Positions 51,404 through 60,523 of a DNA stretch of 64,000 nucleotides are shown in pieces. Source of the DNA: Agreia sp. VKM Ac-1783. GTDB lineage: Bacteria > Actinomycetota > Actinomycetes > Actinomycetales > Microbacteriaceae. The stretch lies in NCBI RefSeq assembly GCF_900177765.1, contig NZ_FXWI01000004.1, positions 1 to 64,000 on the forward strand, read 5' to 3'. Under the pieces are notes generated by a model. It had not been told where the DNA came from and made no database searches. It was given only the letters and a program-made list of their open reading frames with translations. The position numbers and the translations under genes were made by a program. Each line of letters begins with the position of its first letter. The stretch's first letter is position 1.

Positions 51404-52892
51404 GGTTCTCACCCTTCGCGGCGACGTACTTCTTCTTCCAGGCCGCGTTCATCGGGTAGAGGCCGTCGACGGGCTCACCGGCGGCGACCTGCTCGGCGAT
51501 GTACTCCTCTTCGCGCTCCTGCTCGATGGCGGCTTCGACGACCTCGTCGACGAGCTGCGGCGGAATCACCAGCACGCCGTCGCCGTCGCCCACGACCACG
51601 TCGCCCGGCTGCACCGCTGCGCCGCCGCAGGCGATGGCGACATCGACGTCCCACGGAACATGACGTCGACCGAGAACAGCCGGATGCGCGCCCTGCGAAT
51701 AGGCCGGGATGCCGAGAGCGGCGACCGCGGCGATGTCGCGGATGCCGCCGTCGGTCACGATTCCGGCGGCGCCGCGCACCTGGGCGCGCAGGGCCAGGAT
51801 GTCGCCGACCGTTCCCGTGCCGGCCTCACCGCGCGCCTCGATGACGAGCACGTCGCCGGGGTTCAGCCCGTCGAAGGCGCGCTTCTGGGCGTTGTAGCCG
51901 CCCCCGTGGCTGGCGAACAGGTCGGGGCGGGCGGGAATGAAGCGCAGGGTGCGCGCGCGCCCGATCATCTTCTCGCCCGGATGCAGAGGGCGCACGCCGT
52001 CGATCGAGACGTCGTCGTAACCCCTCTTCCGCAGCTGCGAGCTGAGCGTCGCGGTGGCTACCGAGGCGAGCTTGGCCCGCCGTTCCTCGGTGAGCTGCCA
52101 CTCCGGCTCGAGGCCGGCGGCCTCTCGGCTGCCCCACGCGTCGGCGCGCTGTAGATCGTCGACCTTCGGGCCGGCGCCGAATGCTCCCGGATCGGATTCG
52201 CCCTGCACCACCCTCGTGACGAGACGGCCCGTGCTCGGCGCGCCCGGCGCATCCGGAGCATCGACCTCGACCTCGACGGTCTGGCCGGGAACGATGACGC
52301 TCGACCCGGCCGGTGTGCCCGACAGGATCACATCGCCGGGCTCGAGCGTAATGAGCTGCGAGAGGTCTGCGACCAGTTGGGCGAGCGAGAAGACGAGCTC
52401 GGCGGTCGTGTCATTCTGCACGAGTTCGCCGTCGATCCAGGTGCGGATGCGCAGGGCGGCGGGATCGACGGATCGCGCGTCGATGAGGCTCGGGCCGAGC
52501 GGGGTGAAGCCATCTCCGCCCTTGGAGCGGAGGTTCGATCCCTTGTCGGCGTAGCGCAGGTCGTAGACGCCGAAGTCGTCGGCCGCGGTGACGGCGGCGA
52601 CGTGCGCCCACGCATCCGCCTGGCTCACGCCGCGAGCGCTCGTACCGATCACCAGGGCGATCTCGCCCTCGAAGGCGAGCAACTCGGTTCCGGCGGGGCG
52701 CTCGATGACGCCGCTCGAGGCCACGGAGGTGCTGGGCTTGACGAAGTAGGAGGGCTGGGCCGGCGTGCGCCCGCGCTGGGCGATGCGGCTCGGGTAGTTG
52801 AGGTGCAGCGCGATGACCTTGCCGGGGCGTTGAGCTCCGGTGGAGTCGTAGGGGGTCACGAGCGCCTCGGACGGGACTTCTTCGTACGTCAT
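51393..52892 (-). CDS. FAH-domain isomerase/decarboxylase fused to RraA-like domain
   Basis: The 499-residue protein has a fumarylacetoacetate-hydrolase fold (about 25-240: KVIALHLNYPSRIAQRG, SYFVKPSTSVASSG, EGEIALVIGTSARGVSQADA, DVILSGTPAGSSVIV). An RraA/aldolase-like domain (about 290-470: AKLASVATATLSSQLRKRGY, GIVTDGGIRDIAAVAALGIP) follows. The first part is HpaG-like. Known HpaG has two FAH halves, so the RraA half here is unusual and may supply isomerase or decarboxylase activity. It is the first leftward gene behind the 52899 operator. Confidence 0.88.
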   Translation of the reverse strand: MTYEEVPSEALVTPYDSTGAQRPGKVIALHLNYPSRIAQRGRTPAQPSYFVKPSTSVASSGVIERPAGTELLAFEGEIALVIGTSARGVSQADAWAHVAAVTAADDFGVYDLRYADKGSNLRSKGGDGFTPLGPSLIDARSVDPAALRIRTWIDGELVQNDTTAELVFSLAQLVADLSQLITLEPGDVILSGTPAGSSVIVPGQTVEVEVDAPDAPGAPSTGRLVTRVVQGESDPGAFGAGPKVDDLQRADAWGSREAAGLEPEWQLTEERRAKLASVATATLSSQLRKRGYDDVSIDGVRPLHPGEKMIGRARTLRFIPARPDLFASHGGGYNAQKRAFDGLNPGDVLVIEARGEAGTGTVGDILALRAQVRGAAGIVTDGGIRDIAAVAALGIPAYSQGAHPAVLGRRHVPWDVDVAIACGGAAVQPGDVVVGDGDGVLVIPPQLVDEVVEAAIEQEREEEYIAEQVAAGEPVDGLYPMNAAWKKKYVAAKGENRGE

Positions 52893-52898
52893 GCTTGG

Positions 52899-52910
52899 AT
52901 CGTATACGAT
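52899..52910. promoter_or_regulatory. Palindromic GntR operator candidate ATCGTATACGAT
   Basis: A perfect 12-bp palindrome lies seven bases before the fusion-gene start and 81 bp before hpaH, inside the divergent promoter. FCD-type GntR regulators commonly bind sites with a central GTATAC, so this is the probable operator for the gene at 50720. It could repress both directions. Confidence 0.72.
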
Positions 52911-52990
52911 AAGATCAACGATGCACACCCTTATCTTCGTGTCAGCATAAGTAGCGGCCCGCACGGGGAGCGAGAAGAGACGAGGACGTC

Positions 52991-53776
52991 ATGCTCGACG
53001 ACACGACGATCGCTGCGATCGCCGACGAATTGGTAGAGGCGGCACGCACCCGCACCCCCGTTCCGCGGTTGACCGCCCGCTATCCCGAGATGACCATCGA
53101 GGATTCGTACGCCGTGCAGTCGCTCTGGCGCACGCGCAATGAGGCTGCGGGCCGACGACTGGTCGGCCACAAGATCGGCCTCACCTCGAAGGCGATGCAG
53201 GCGGCCACCGGCATCACCGAGCCCGACTACGGACTCATCTTCGACGACATGGTGCTCGAGAGCGGCAGCGTGCTCGACTGGGGCGGGTACTCACATCCGC
53301 GGGTCGAGGTCGAGCTCGCCTTTCGACTGAAGGCCGATCTCAGCGGGCCCGACTGCTCGCTGTTCGACGTGCTCGCGGCCACCGAATACGTCGTGCCCGC
53401 GCTCGAGATCCTCGACTCGCGCATCGAGATGGAGGGCCGCACGGTCGTCGACACCATCAGCGACAACGCGGCCATGGGCGTCATGGTCGTCGGCGGTCGG
53501 CCCGTTCGCCCCGACGAACTCGATCTGCGCTGGGCCGGCGCCATGCTCTACCGCAACGAGGGAATCGAAGAGACCGGGCTCGCGGGCGGCGTGCTCAACA
53601 ACCCGGCCAACGGCGTGGCCTGGCTCGCCAACAAGATCTTTCCGCACGGCGACACCCTCAAGGCGGGCGAGCTCATTCTCGCCGGCTCGTTCACCCGGCC
53701 GATGTGGGTCTACGCGGGCGACTCGGTCTTCGCCGACTACGGGCCGCTCGGGGTGGTGACATGCCGATTCCAGTGA
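52991..53776 (+). CDS. hpaH: 2-oxo-hept-4-ene-1,7-dioate hydratase
   Basis: The 261 residues carry the FAH-superfamily hydratase pattern. Features are [20 protein letters not shown] with the conserved [10 protein letters not shown], metal-binding acidic residues in [25 protein letters not shown] and [13 protein letters not shown]. It hydrates the diene acid formed after decarboxylation. It is divergent from the FAH-RraA gene and overlaps hpaI by 16 bases. GGAGCG lies about 20 bases upstream, so ribosome binding is weak. Confidence 0.9.
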   Translation: MLDDTTIAAIADELVEAARTRTPVPRLTARYPEMTIEDSYAVQSLWRTRNEAAGRRLVGHKIGLTSKAMQAATGITEPDYGLIFDDMVLESGSVLDWGGYSHPRVEVELAFRLKADLSGPDCSLFDVLAATEYVVPALEILDSRIEMEGRTVVDTISDNAAMGVMVVGGRPVRPDELDLRWAGAMLYRNEGIEETGLAGGVLNNPANGVAWLANKIFPHGDTLKAGELILAGSFTRPMWVYAGDSVFADYGPLGVVTCRFQ

Positions 53777-54579
53777 GCCCCATAGATCCGGATGCCGGCT
53801 TCGCCGCCGCCCTCGCCTCCCACGATCGGTCGCTCGCCGGCATGTGGGTCTGCAGCGGCAGCCCCCTGATCGCCGAACTGTGCGCAGGTTCGGGGCTCGA
53901 CTGGTTGCTCATCGACGCCGAGCACACGCCCAACAGCGTCGAATCCCTGCTCGCCCAGCTGCAGGCAGTGCACGGCTACCCGATTTTGCCCGTCGTGCGC
54001 CCCCCGGTGCTCGACCCCGTGATCATCAAGCAGTACCTCGACATCGGCGCCCAGACGCTGCTCGTTCCCATGGTCGACACCGCGGAACGCGCCGAACTCG
54101 CCGTACGCAGCGTGCATTACCCGCCACGCGGCATCCGGGGTGTGGGGTCTGCTCTCGCCCGCGCCTCGCGCTGGAACCGCACCGACGACTACCTCGCCAC
54201 CGCCGCGTCGCGCATCTCGGTGATCGTGCAGATCGAGTCGGTCGCGGCGGTCGAGAACATCGACGCGATCCTCGCGGTCGACGGCATCGCCGGCATCTTT
54301 CTGGGCCCCTCCGACTTGGCCGCCTCGATGGGCGTGCTCGGTCAGCAGGATCACCCGGATGTCGTCGCCGCGGTCGAGCGCTGCATCGCCGCAGCCGTGG
54401 CGGCGGGGGCGACGGCGGGGGTCAACGCCTTCGCCGAACCGCTCGCGCGTCGCTACCTGTCTGCCGGGGCGTCGTTCATTCTCGTCGGAGCCGATGTCGC
54501 GCTGCTCGCCCGAGCCTCGGAGGGCTTGGCGGCGAAGTACGTCGCCGAGGGCTCCGAAGAGGGCCGAGCCAGCTACTGA
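53761..54579 (+). CDS. hpaI: 4-hydroxy-2-oxoheptanedioate aldolase
   Basis: The 272-residue class II aldolase has GLDWLLIDAEHTPNSVESL with the catalytic His, PVVRPPVLDP with the phosphate-type Arg, and metal ligands Glu in IVQIESVAAVENI and Asp in GIFLGPSDLAASMG. It cleaves the last intermediate to pyruvate and succinate semialdehyde. The loss of a succinate-semialdehyde dehydrogenase remnant nearby is notable. It overlaps the hydratase gene by 16 bases, so it is coupled to it. Confidence 0.92.
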   Translation: MPIPVSPIDPDAGFAAALASHDRSLAGMWVCSGSPLIAELCAGSGLDWLLIDAEHTPNSVESLLAQLQAVHGYPILPVVRPPVLDPVIIKQYLDIGAQTLLVPMVDTAERAELAVRSVHYPPRGIRGVGSALARASRWNRTDDYLATAASRISVIVQIESVAAVENIDAILAVDGIAGIFLGPSDLAASMGVLGQQDHPDVVAAVERCIAAAVAAGATAGVNAFAEPLARRYLSAGASFILVGADVALLARASEGLAAKYVAEGSEEGRASY

Positions 54580-54947
54580 GCGATCACCCTCTGCTGCGCT
54601 GATCGAGTAGCCGCGCGAGGGACGAGCCGGCGTATCGAAATCACCCCGCCGTGGTCGCCTAAAGGCTGCCCCGCCGGGCTAAACGAGGACAATCTGCTCG
54701 ACACGCAAAAGCCCGAGCGATCCGGCCCCGACATTCAGCGCTACGGCACGACGTGCAACGAAAATGTCCTCACTTAGCCGTCGGACCGGTGGATCACTTC
54801 GCGTCTCAGCGCGCTAACGGAGCACGTTTCGAGCGACGCGCGAGTTATTGAGCGCGCGGTGCCCGATGCGCTGATTGAGTAGCCGCACGAGGCACGAGCC
54901 GGCGTATCGAAATCACCCCGTGGTTTCGATAGTCGGTTCCTTCCTCG
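54580..54947. repeat. Intergenic stretch with two copies of the interspersed repeat
   Basis: Copy one (about 54596-54640) reads GCGCTGATCGAGTAGCCGCG then GCCGGCGTATCGAAATCACC. Copy two (about 54868-54962) has the same start and the inverted partner GTTTCGATAGTCGG and GCTACTCAACCAGCGC, running into the monooxygenase 3' end. The 200 bp between them hold no gene that I can see. Confidence 0.75.
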
Positions 54948-56846
54948 CTACTCAACCAGCGCTGTGGCCGGGAGCATCGCACCCGCGAAGAATTCCGAGA
55001 GTTCTGTCTTCGCCGACAGCGGAAGCACGTGGGCCACGTACTGGTCGGGGCGGACCACCACGACGCATCCCTGCGAAGAGTCGATGCCCCGCTCCGCGAA
55101 GATGCTCCGCTCCGGCGCAGCCGCGTAGACCTTCTCGTAGTCGATCAGGCCGAATGGCCCGGTGCGCGGCAGAAAGACCGTCGGCACCGAGGAGATGTCG
55201 ACGTCGATGTGGGCCTCGGGGTAGACGGCCTTCACATCGAAGACGCTGTCGAACTCTGCGCCTGCGGCGACGTGTCGCACGAGCGGCGACTCCGGGGCAG
55301 TCTCCAGCCATACGGCCCACTCGGCCAGCGCCTCCCGACCGCCGAGCGCCCGTTCGCCGGCGAAGGCATACAGGCGCCACCGGCCGTCGGCCTGAGCATG
55401 GTGACCGAGGTGAATCGGGTTGCCGTCGGCCACGCGCACGACCGTAGCCGACTTGAAGCGCTTGCCCACCGGAAACCCCTCGGCCAGGCCCTGATACGCC
55501 GCATCGCCGATCAGCATCGACGGCGCGTACTGGGTCATGAAGCCGGCGGGGAATTCGATCGTGCGCACGTAGAACTCCGCGAGCTCCTCGGGGTTCTCGA
55601 ATTCCTCGGGCTTCTTGGCCATCAGCGTCGACCACTCCTTGTCGAAGTCGATCAGGTTCTTCGCAATGACCTGCCGCTCGCCCGAGTACGTCTTCAGCAG
55701 CTCCTCGGAGGCCCGGCCCGTCAGCACGTGGGCGAGCTTCCAGCCGAGGTTGAAGCCGTCTTGCATCGAGACGTTCATGCCCTGCCCGGCCTTCGCACTG
55801 TGGGTGTGGCAGGCGTCGCCGGTGATGAACACGCGCGGGCACCGAGCGTCGCCCTCGGGCACCTCGTCGAACTTGTCGGTGAGCCTGTGGCCGACCTCGT
55901 AGACGCTGTACCAGGCCACGTCTTTCACATCGAGTGTGTAGGGATGAAGGATCGCGTTCGCCTTCTCGATCGCCGTCTCGACCGTCGTCGTGCGCACGGC
56001 GCCGTTGTCGCCCGCGGCCACTTCGCCGAGGTCGACGTACATACGAAACAGGTGGCCGCCCTCGCGCGGGATGTGCAGGATGCTGCCCGACTGCGACTGG
56101 ATCGCGCACTTGGTGCGGATGTCGGGAAAGTCGGTGACGGCCAGGGTGTCCATGACCGCCCACGCGTGCGCGGCCGAGGCGCCCACGAGCTTGCGGCCGA
56201 TCGCCTCGCGCACCCCGCTGCGGGCGCCGTCGCATCCGACCACGTACTTGGCACGCACCTGTCGGGTCTGCCCGGTGCGCTCGCCCGCGGTCTCCCGAAG
56301 AGTCACGAGCACGGGATAGTCGGCCGCGTCGTCGACCACCAGGGTCACGAACTCGAAGCCGTAGTCGACGCCCATGCGTGCCGGTGCGTTGCGTGCCACC
56401 TCCGCGAAGTAGTCGAGAACGCGGGCCTGATTCACGATGAGGTGGGGAAACTCGCTCACGCCCGTAGCGTCATCGACCGCCCGGCCCGAGCGGTGGATGC
56501 GGCGCGGGTCTGCGGGGTCGGGCGCCCAGAAGGCCATCTCGCTGATCTGGTATGCCTCGGCGGTGATCCGATCGGCGAAACCGAAGGCCTGAAACGTCTC
56601 GACACTGCGGGCCTGGATGCCGTCGGCTTGGCCGATGGCCAGCCTCTCGGGCCGGCGCTCGACGATGCGAGCGTCGATGTCGGGGAACTGCGCGAGCTGA
56701 GCCGCCAGGATCATTCCGGCGGGACCCGATCCGACGATCAGCACGTCGACATGGTCGGGCAGCTCGGTCGGACGATTCAGCCCGACACCCGCGGCGGCCG
56801 CGATACGGGGATCGCCGGATACGTAACCATGGTGGTGGAATTGCAT
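54948..56846 (-). CDS. FAD-dependent aromatic hydroxylase (phenol 2-monooxygenase/MobA type)
   Basis: The 632 residues show FAD sites VDVLIVGSGPAGMILAAQLA, the DG motif in YVVGCDGARSGVREA and RVFITGDACHTHSAKAGQG. A C-terminal thioredoxin-like domain (about 470-620) follows, as in phenol hydroxylase and 3-hydroxybenzoate 4-monooxygenase. It adds a hydroxyl to an aromatic ring using NAD(P)H. Beside the hpa genes a hydroxyphenylacetate or hydroxybenzoate substrate is likely. The C-terminal ALVE-stop is formed by the repeat. It is divergent from the IclR gene. Confidence 0.88.
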   Translation of the reverse strand: MQFHHHGYVSGDPRIAAAAGVGLNRPTELPDHVDVLIVGSGPAGMILAAQLAQFPDIDARIVERRPERLAIGQADGIQARSVETFQAFGFADRITAEAYQISEMAFWAPDPADPRRIHRSGRAVDDATGVSEFPHLIVNQARVLDYFAEVARNAPARMGVDYGFEFVTLVVDDAADYPVLVTLRETAGERTGQTRQVRAKYVVGCDGARSGVREAIGRKLVGASAAHAWAVMDTLAVTDFPDIRTKCAIQSQSGSILHIPREGGHLFRMYVDLGEVAAGDNGAVRTTTVETAIEKANAILHPYTLDVKDVAWYSVYEVGHRLTDKFDEVPEGDARCPRVFITGDACHTHSAKAGQGMNVSMQDGFNLGWKLAHVLTGRASEELLKTYSGERQVIAKNLIDFDKEWSTLMAKKPEEFENPEELAEFYVRTIEFPAGFMTQYAPSMLIGDAAYQGLAEGFPVGKRFKSATVVRVADGNPIHLGHHAQADGRWRLYAFAGERALGGREALAEWAVWLETAPESPLVRHVAAGAEFDSVFDVKAVYPEAHIDVDISSVPTVFLPRTGPFGLIDYEKVYAAAPERSIFAERGIDSSQGCVVVVRPDQYVAHVLPLSAKTELSEFFAGAMLPATALVE

Positions 56847-56913
56847 GAGTTGCCTGCTCCGTCTTCATTGACCGGGCCGTCGCCGGCCTTGTTACGCCGG
56901 GAGGTAACGTTCT

Positions 56914-56938
56914 ATAATCGAACACACTGTTCGATTAT
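56914..56938. promoter_or_regulatory. Perfect palindromic operator between hydroxylase and IclR gene
   Basis: ATAATCGAACA and TGTTCGATTAT form a perfect 11-bp inverted repeat with a CAC spacer, 62 bp before the IclR start and 68 bp before the hydroxylase start. IclR regulators bind palindromes of this size, so it is probably the site of the adjacent regulator. A second short repeat (GTTAC/GTAAC, 56891-56908) flanks it. Confidence 0.75.
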
Positions 56939-56999
56939 CGTTCGCTGGAGCGTAACGCGCCATCCGCGTCGATGCAACGAGGTCAACCCCGGGAGCACT

Positions 57000-57713
57000 A
57001 TGAGCACCGCCGAAACCGCCGCCGGCTCGGTCTCGCAGACCCTCGACCGGGGCATCCGCATCCTCGAATTGCTGGCAGACGCTCGTCACCCGCAGAGTAT
57101 CGACGACATCGCGGCCGCTCTCGAGGTACATCGCTCGGTCGCCTACAGGCTCATTCGCACACTCGAAGCGCACGGGCTCGTGGTGCGCGAGGCCTCGGGC
57201 AGACTGCAGCTCGGTGCCCGTCTCGCCGCTCTGGCCGCCGGAGTCGCCCACGACCTGCAGGCGGAGGCTCTCCCCGAACTCACCGCCGCCGCGAACGATC
57301 TGGGCATGACCTGCTTCCTCGTCGTACTCGACCGCGACGAGTGCGTGACTCTCACAAGCGTCGAGCCGCGCCACGCGGTCGCGACGGTCGCTCAGCGGCC
57401 GGGCACGCGGCATCCGGTCACCGCGGGAGCGCCGGGCAAGGCGATACTCGCTCAGATGCCGGAGAGCGCCTGGCCCGCGGGAGTCGACCAGGCGCTGGCC
57501 GCCGAGGTGCGCGAGGCAGCCGAGAGGCGGTGGGCCGAGAGCCAGAACGAGGTCATCTCGAGCCTGCACGCCGTGGCGGTTCCCCTCTCGATTCGGGGTC
57601 GTGCGCCGGCTGCGATCGCGGCCGTGTATCTGCCGAACGGGCACGAGGCAGCCGCGGTGGCCGAGCGGCTCGCCCGGTCTGCGAGCGCGGTTCGCGCAGC
57701 ACTGGGCGCCTGA
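57000..57713 (+). CDS. IclR-family regulator
   Basis: The 237-residue protein has an N-terminal winged helix (TLDRGIRILELLADARHPQS, then ALEVHRSVAYRLIRTLEAHG) and an IclR effector domain. Markers of the latter are AGAPGKAILAQM and VAVPLSIRGRAPAAIAAVYL. GGGAG precedes the ATG. It is divergent from the aromatic hydroxylase and very probably controls it through the palindrome at 56914. The aromatic substrate or product is the likely effector. Confidence 0.9.
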   Translation: MSTAETAAGSVSQTLDRGIRILELLADARHPQSIDDIAAALEVHRSVAYRLIRTLEAHGLVVREASGRLQLGARLAALAAGVAHDLQAEALPELTAAANDLGMTCFLVVLDRDECVTLTSVEPRHAVATVAQRPGTRHPVTAGAPGKAILAQMPESAWPAGVDQALAAEVREAAERRWAESQNEVISSLHAVAVPLSIRGRAPAAIAAVYLPNGHEAAAVAERLARSASAVRAALGA

Positions 57714-57720
57714 CCGAGGC

Positions 57721-58557
57721 CTATCGCGGCGTTGCGCGGCCCTGTTCTGCCTCGATGAGCTGCTCGAACACCTCGGCGTAGCTCACGCGCACCTGCTCCC
57801 ACGAGGCGCCCATGTCGATGCGCGTCGGGTCATCGATCGACAGCGCGTAGCCCGCCTGGGCATGCGGCACCGGGTCGCCGGGAAGGACGAGGGTCTGGAT
57901 GTAGGCGCCCGTGTCGACGTTGAAGGTCAGCGTGTGCGACGCCACGTTTCGATCCCAGTCATCCGACGGCCACGACAGGAACGAGACGTGCCGGGGTGGC
58001 ATGCCGTCGCCGAGTGGAGTGGCCGAGACGTAGCTGCCGTAGTGCTCCTCACCCGGAGAGAGGATCTTGTATGCGCCGTTGTCGAGATAGATGAGCAGAG
58101 CCTCGGGGAACGGCTTGGGCCCGTACATCGCGGTGTAGCGGAAGGCCTGCGCGGAGACGGGTGCGCCGAGCGGCACAGAGATCGACGAAGCGCCCGGTCG
58201 AGGCGTGACTGTTGAAGCACGATCGCTCGGGGCCTCGCACGAAACGGCAACCTCGGACCCCGCCGGAATGTGCGACAGGACGAGAAGCTCCGCCTCGTCG
58301 TCACCCGTGCTGCGCGCGATGTGGGCGATGTCGGGCTCCTCGGCGAGCGGCGCGGCGATCGGGAAGACGGTGTTGCGGTCTTCGGTGGAGTGACTGATGG
58401 CGCCGCGCAGCAGAAAGCCCGTCTGCCAGCCGTCGTGATAGTGCCATCCGGTCGACGTACCGCTGGGAAGGATCACGCGGCGCACCTCGAACCGGCTTCC
58501 GTCGGGGCTCTGGATGCTGGCGAGAATCTCGGTCGACGGCGATTCCGGTTCGTTCAC
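57721..58557 (-). CDS. Cupin-domain protein
   Basis: The 278-residue protein has an N-terminal cupin barrel with the metal motif region STGWHYHDGWQTGFLLRG. A second beta-rich half (FPEALLIYLDNGAYKILSPG, HVSFLSWPSDDWDRNVASHT) may be a degenerate cupin. The start is GTG at 58557. It converges on the IclR gene with seven bases between stops. It could be a small dioxygenase or isomerase of the aromatic pathway, or an unrelated enzyme; only the fold is supported. Confidence 0.65.
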   Translation of the reverse strand: MNEPESPSTEILASIQSPDGSRFEVRRVILPSGTSTGWHYHDGWQTGFLLRGAISHSTEDRNTVFPIAAPLAEEPDIAHIARSTGDDEAELLVLSHIPAGSEVAVSCEAPSDRASTVTPRPGASSISVPLGAPVSAQAFRYTAMYGPKPFPEALLIYLDNGAYKILSPGEEHYGSYVSATPLGDGMPPRHVSFLSWPSDDWDRNVASHTLTFNVDTGAYIQTLVLPGDPVPHAQAGYALSIDDPTRIDMGASWEQVRVSYAEVFEQLIEAEQGRATPR

Positions 58558-58653
58558 GAACGTTCCCTGTCTGCTTCGCGTCGAGGCGATGCCGTCGACG
58601 GTGGGGCCGCTCCTCGCGGGCAGTTCATTTTCGGGGGCCGTCCTGGCCGAAGC

Positions 58654-58672
58654 CTGAGATCGCGGATCTCAG
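58654..58672. promoter_or_regulatory. Short perfect palindrome in the cupin/phosphatase gap
   Basis: CTGAGATC and GATCTCAG flank a GCG spacer. It lies 97 bp before the cupin start and 151 bp before the phosphatase start in a divergent gap, so it could be an operator for either. Confidence 0.45.
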
Positions 58673-58822
58673 CACACACCGGGCGCGGCGACGCTCTGTG
58701 TTCATGTCTACGACAGCAGCAGGCCACATGGGCGACATACTCTTCGCCTGTCGTGAATGCGACCACCCGTCTCGCGCCACCTGCTTACCCCCGCGTGCGC
58801 GACCGTCCCACACAGGATCCCA

Positions 58823-60523
58823 ATGCTTCCCAACACCCCCTTCTCCGCGAGCTCCCGAGCTCGATCCCGCACACTCCTCGTCGCCGCGAGCGCACTCGTT
58901 CTGGTGCTCGCGGGTTCGGCGGCACCCGCCCTGGCGGCATCCGGCACGGCAACCGACCCCGCGTCGGGCCGCACCTACTACAGCAGCAAGACCCCCTATG
59001 TACCGCAGCAGAGCCCGGCCGAGTTGCAGACAGCACCCGCCGGATTCCTGCCGGTCTACACGGAATCGGTTGCCCGCCACGGCTCCCGAGCGCTGTCGAG
59101 CTTCAAGTACGACTCGCTCACAACACAGGTCTGGGAGCAGGCGCGTTCGGAGGGTGCGCTCACCGAGCTCGGAACGACGCTCGGCCCCGAGGTGCAGAAG
59201 CTGACCGCTGCGAACCAGAAACTCGGCTACGGCAACCTCACCGGGCAGGGAGCCACCCAGCACCGCGGCATCGGCAGCAGGGTCGTCGAACGGCTCCCCT
59301 CGTTGTTCGCGGGCATTGATGCCGGAACCGACACCGTGGCGGTCGAGAGCTCCGGCGAGGCCAGGGCCACGGCATCCGGCAAGGCGTTCGAGCAGGGGCT
59401 CGAGCAGGCCGACCCGCTGATCTCCAGCCACCTGCCCGCCGCCATCGTCAAGCGCCCCGACACCCTCTACTTTCACAAAGCGGACATCAACGCCGACTAC
59501 CAGGAGTACGCCGACAGCGCGAAGGTCAGCGACGCGGTCGACGCCATCTACGCGCAACCGCGCAGCCACGAGGCCGCTCGCGAGGTGCTCGAGCGCGTCT
59601 ACACGCCGGCCTTCGTCGACCGACTCGCGGCCGGCGCGTACCATTTCGTCGACGGCGGCGACGGCAAGACGACCGTCGACAACGAGGTAGACGCGGCGAT
59701 GATGCTCTACAACCTCTACATCATCGCGCCCGACATGACCGAGGAGGTGCAGGTCGACTTCGACCGCTACTTCGCTGGCGCAGACGCCGAGTGGTTCGCG
59801 TACCTGCTCGACTCCGACGACTTCTACGGCAAGGGCCCTGCCTTCGCGGGAAGCGACATCACGTACAAGATGGCCACGCCCCTGCTGACCGACTTTCTCG
59901 ACTCGATCGACGCCCGGCTCGCTGGCTCCACGACGGCGGCGACGTTCCGCTTCGCTCACGCCGAGACGATCATCCCGTTCGCGGCCCTGATCGGTCTGCC
60001 CGGCTCGACCCAGCCCGTGACACCGGATGCGCCGTACTCATACACGACGAACGCGTGGCGCGGCGAGACGGTCACCCCCATGGCAGCGAACGTGCAGTGG
60101 GACGTCTTTCGCGACGCCAGCGGTCGCGCCATCGTGCGCATGCTCTACAACGAGCGCGAGATCGCCTTCCGCTCTAGCTGCACACCGATCGCCCCCGGTT
60201 CCCTCTTCTACGACGTGAGCGAGGTGCGCCGCTGCATCACGGGGCAGGTCGCGGACGCCTCCGTCATTCCCCCGAGCGCGATCTCCGATCCAGCCCTTCC
60301 CGTCGCCGTCGGCACTGGTGGCGCGGCGACGCTCGCGGCGACAGGCGAGGATGCGACGGAGCGCGACCTGCTCATCGGCCTCGCTCTCGCACTGCTCACC
60401 GCCGGCACGATTGCTGTGCGCAGCGCCCGGGGGCGCCGCACGCGTCTGACAACAGCTAGTGTGCTTGGGCATGACGTCATCACATTCGGCGAGTCGCGGA
60501 GAGGCGGCTCCGCACCCCGCTGA
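58823..60523 (+). CDS. Secreted histidine acid phosphatase (MINPP type) with LAATG sortase signal
   Basis: The 566 residues have a signal peptide (ending PALAASG), then the phosphatase motif SVARHGSRALSSFKYD (RHGxR) and the proton-donor motif FRFAHAETIIPF (HAE, as in multiple inositol polyphosphate phosphatases). The C-terminus is TLAATGEDATERD, a membrane helix and a 34-residue basic tail. It should release phosphate from phytate-like substrates outside the cell. LAATG points to sortase E. Its end overlaps the PAP2 start by 53 bases. AGGA lies six bases before the ATG. Confidence 0.88.
   Translation: MLPNTPFSASSRARSRTLLVAASALVLVLAGSAAPALAASGTATDPASGRTYYSSKTPYVPQQSPAELQTAPAGFLPVYTESVARHGSRALSSFKYDSLTTQVWEQARSEGALTELGTTLGPEVQKLTAANQKLGYGNLTGQGATQHRGIGSRVVERLPSLFAGIDAGTDTVAVESSGEARATASGKAFEQGLEQADPLISSHLPAAIVKRPDTLYFHKADINADYQEYADSAKVSDAVDAIYAQPRSHEAAREVLERVYTPAFVDRLAAGAYHFVDGGDGKTTVDNEVDAAMMLYNLYIIAPDMTEEVQVDFDRYFAGADAEWFAYLLDSDDFYGKGPAFAGSDITYKMATPLLTDFLDSIDARLAGSTTAATFRFAHAETIIPFAALIGLPGSTQPVTPDAPYSYTTNAWRGETVTPMAANVQWDVFRDASGRAIVRMLYNEREIAFRSSCTPIAPGSLFYDVSEVRRCITGQVADASVIPPSAISDPALPVAVGTGGAATLAATGEDATERDLLIGLALALLTAGTIAVRSARGRRTRLTTASVLGHDVITFGESRRGGSAPR

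Noticed and set aside
54952-56235. 427-codon minus-strand frame overlapping the hydroxylase
   Set aside because: It is a frame-shifted shadow rich in Arg and Gly; the hydroxylase frame shows all FAD motifs.
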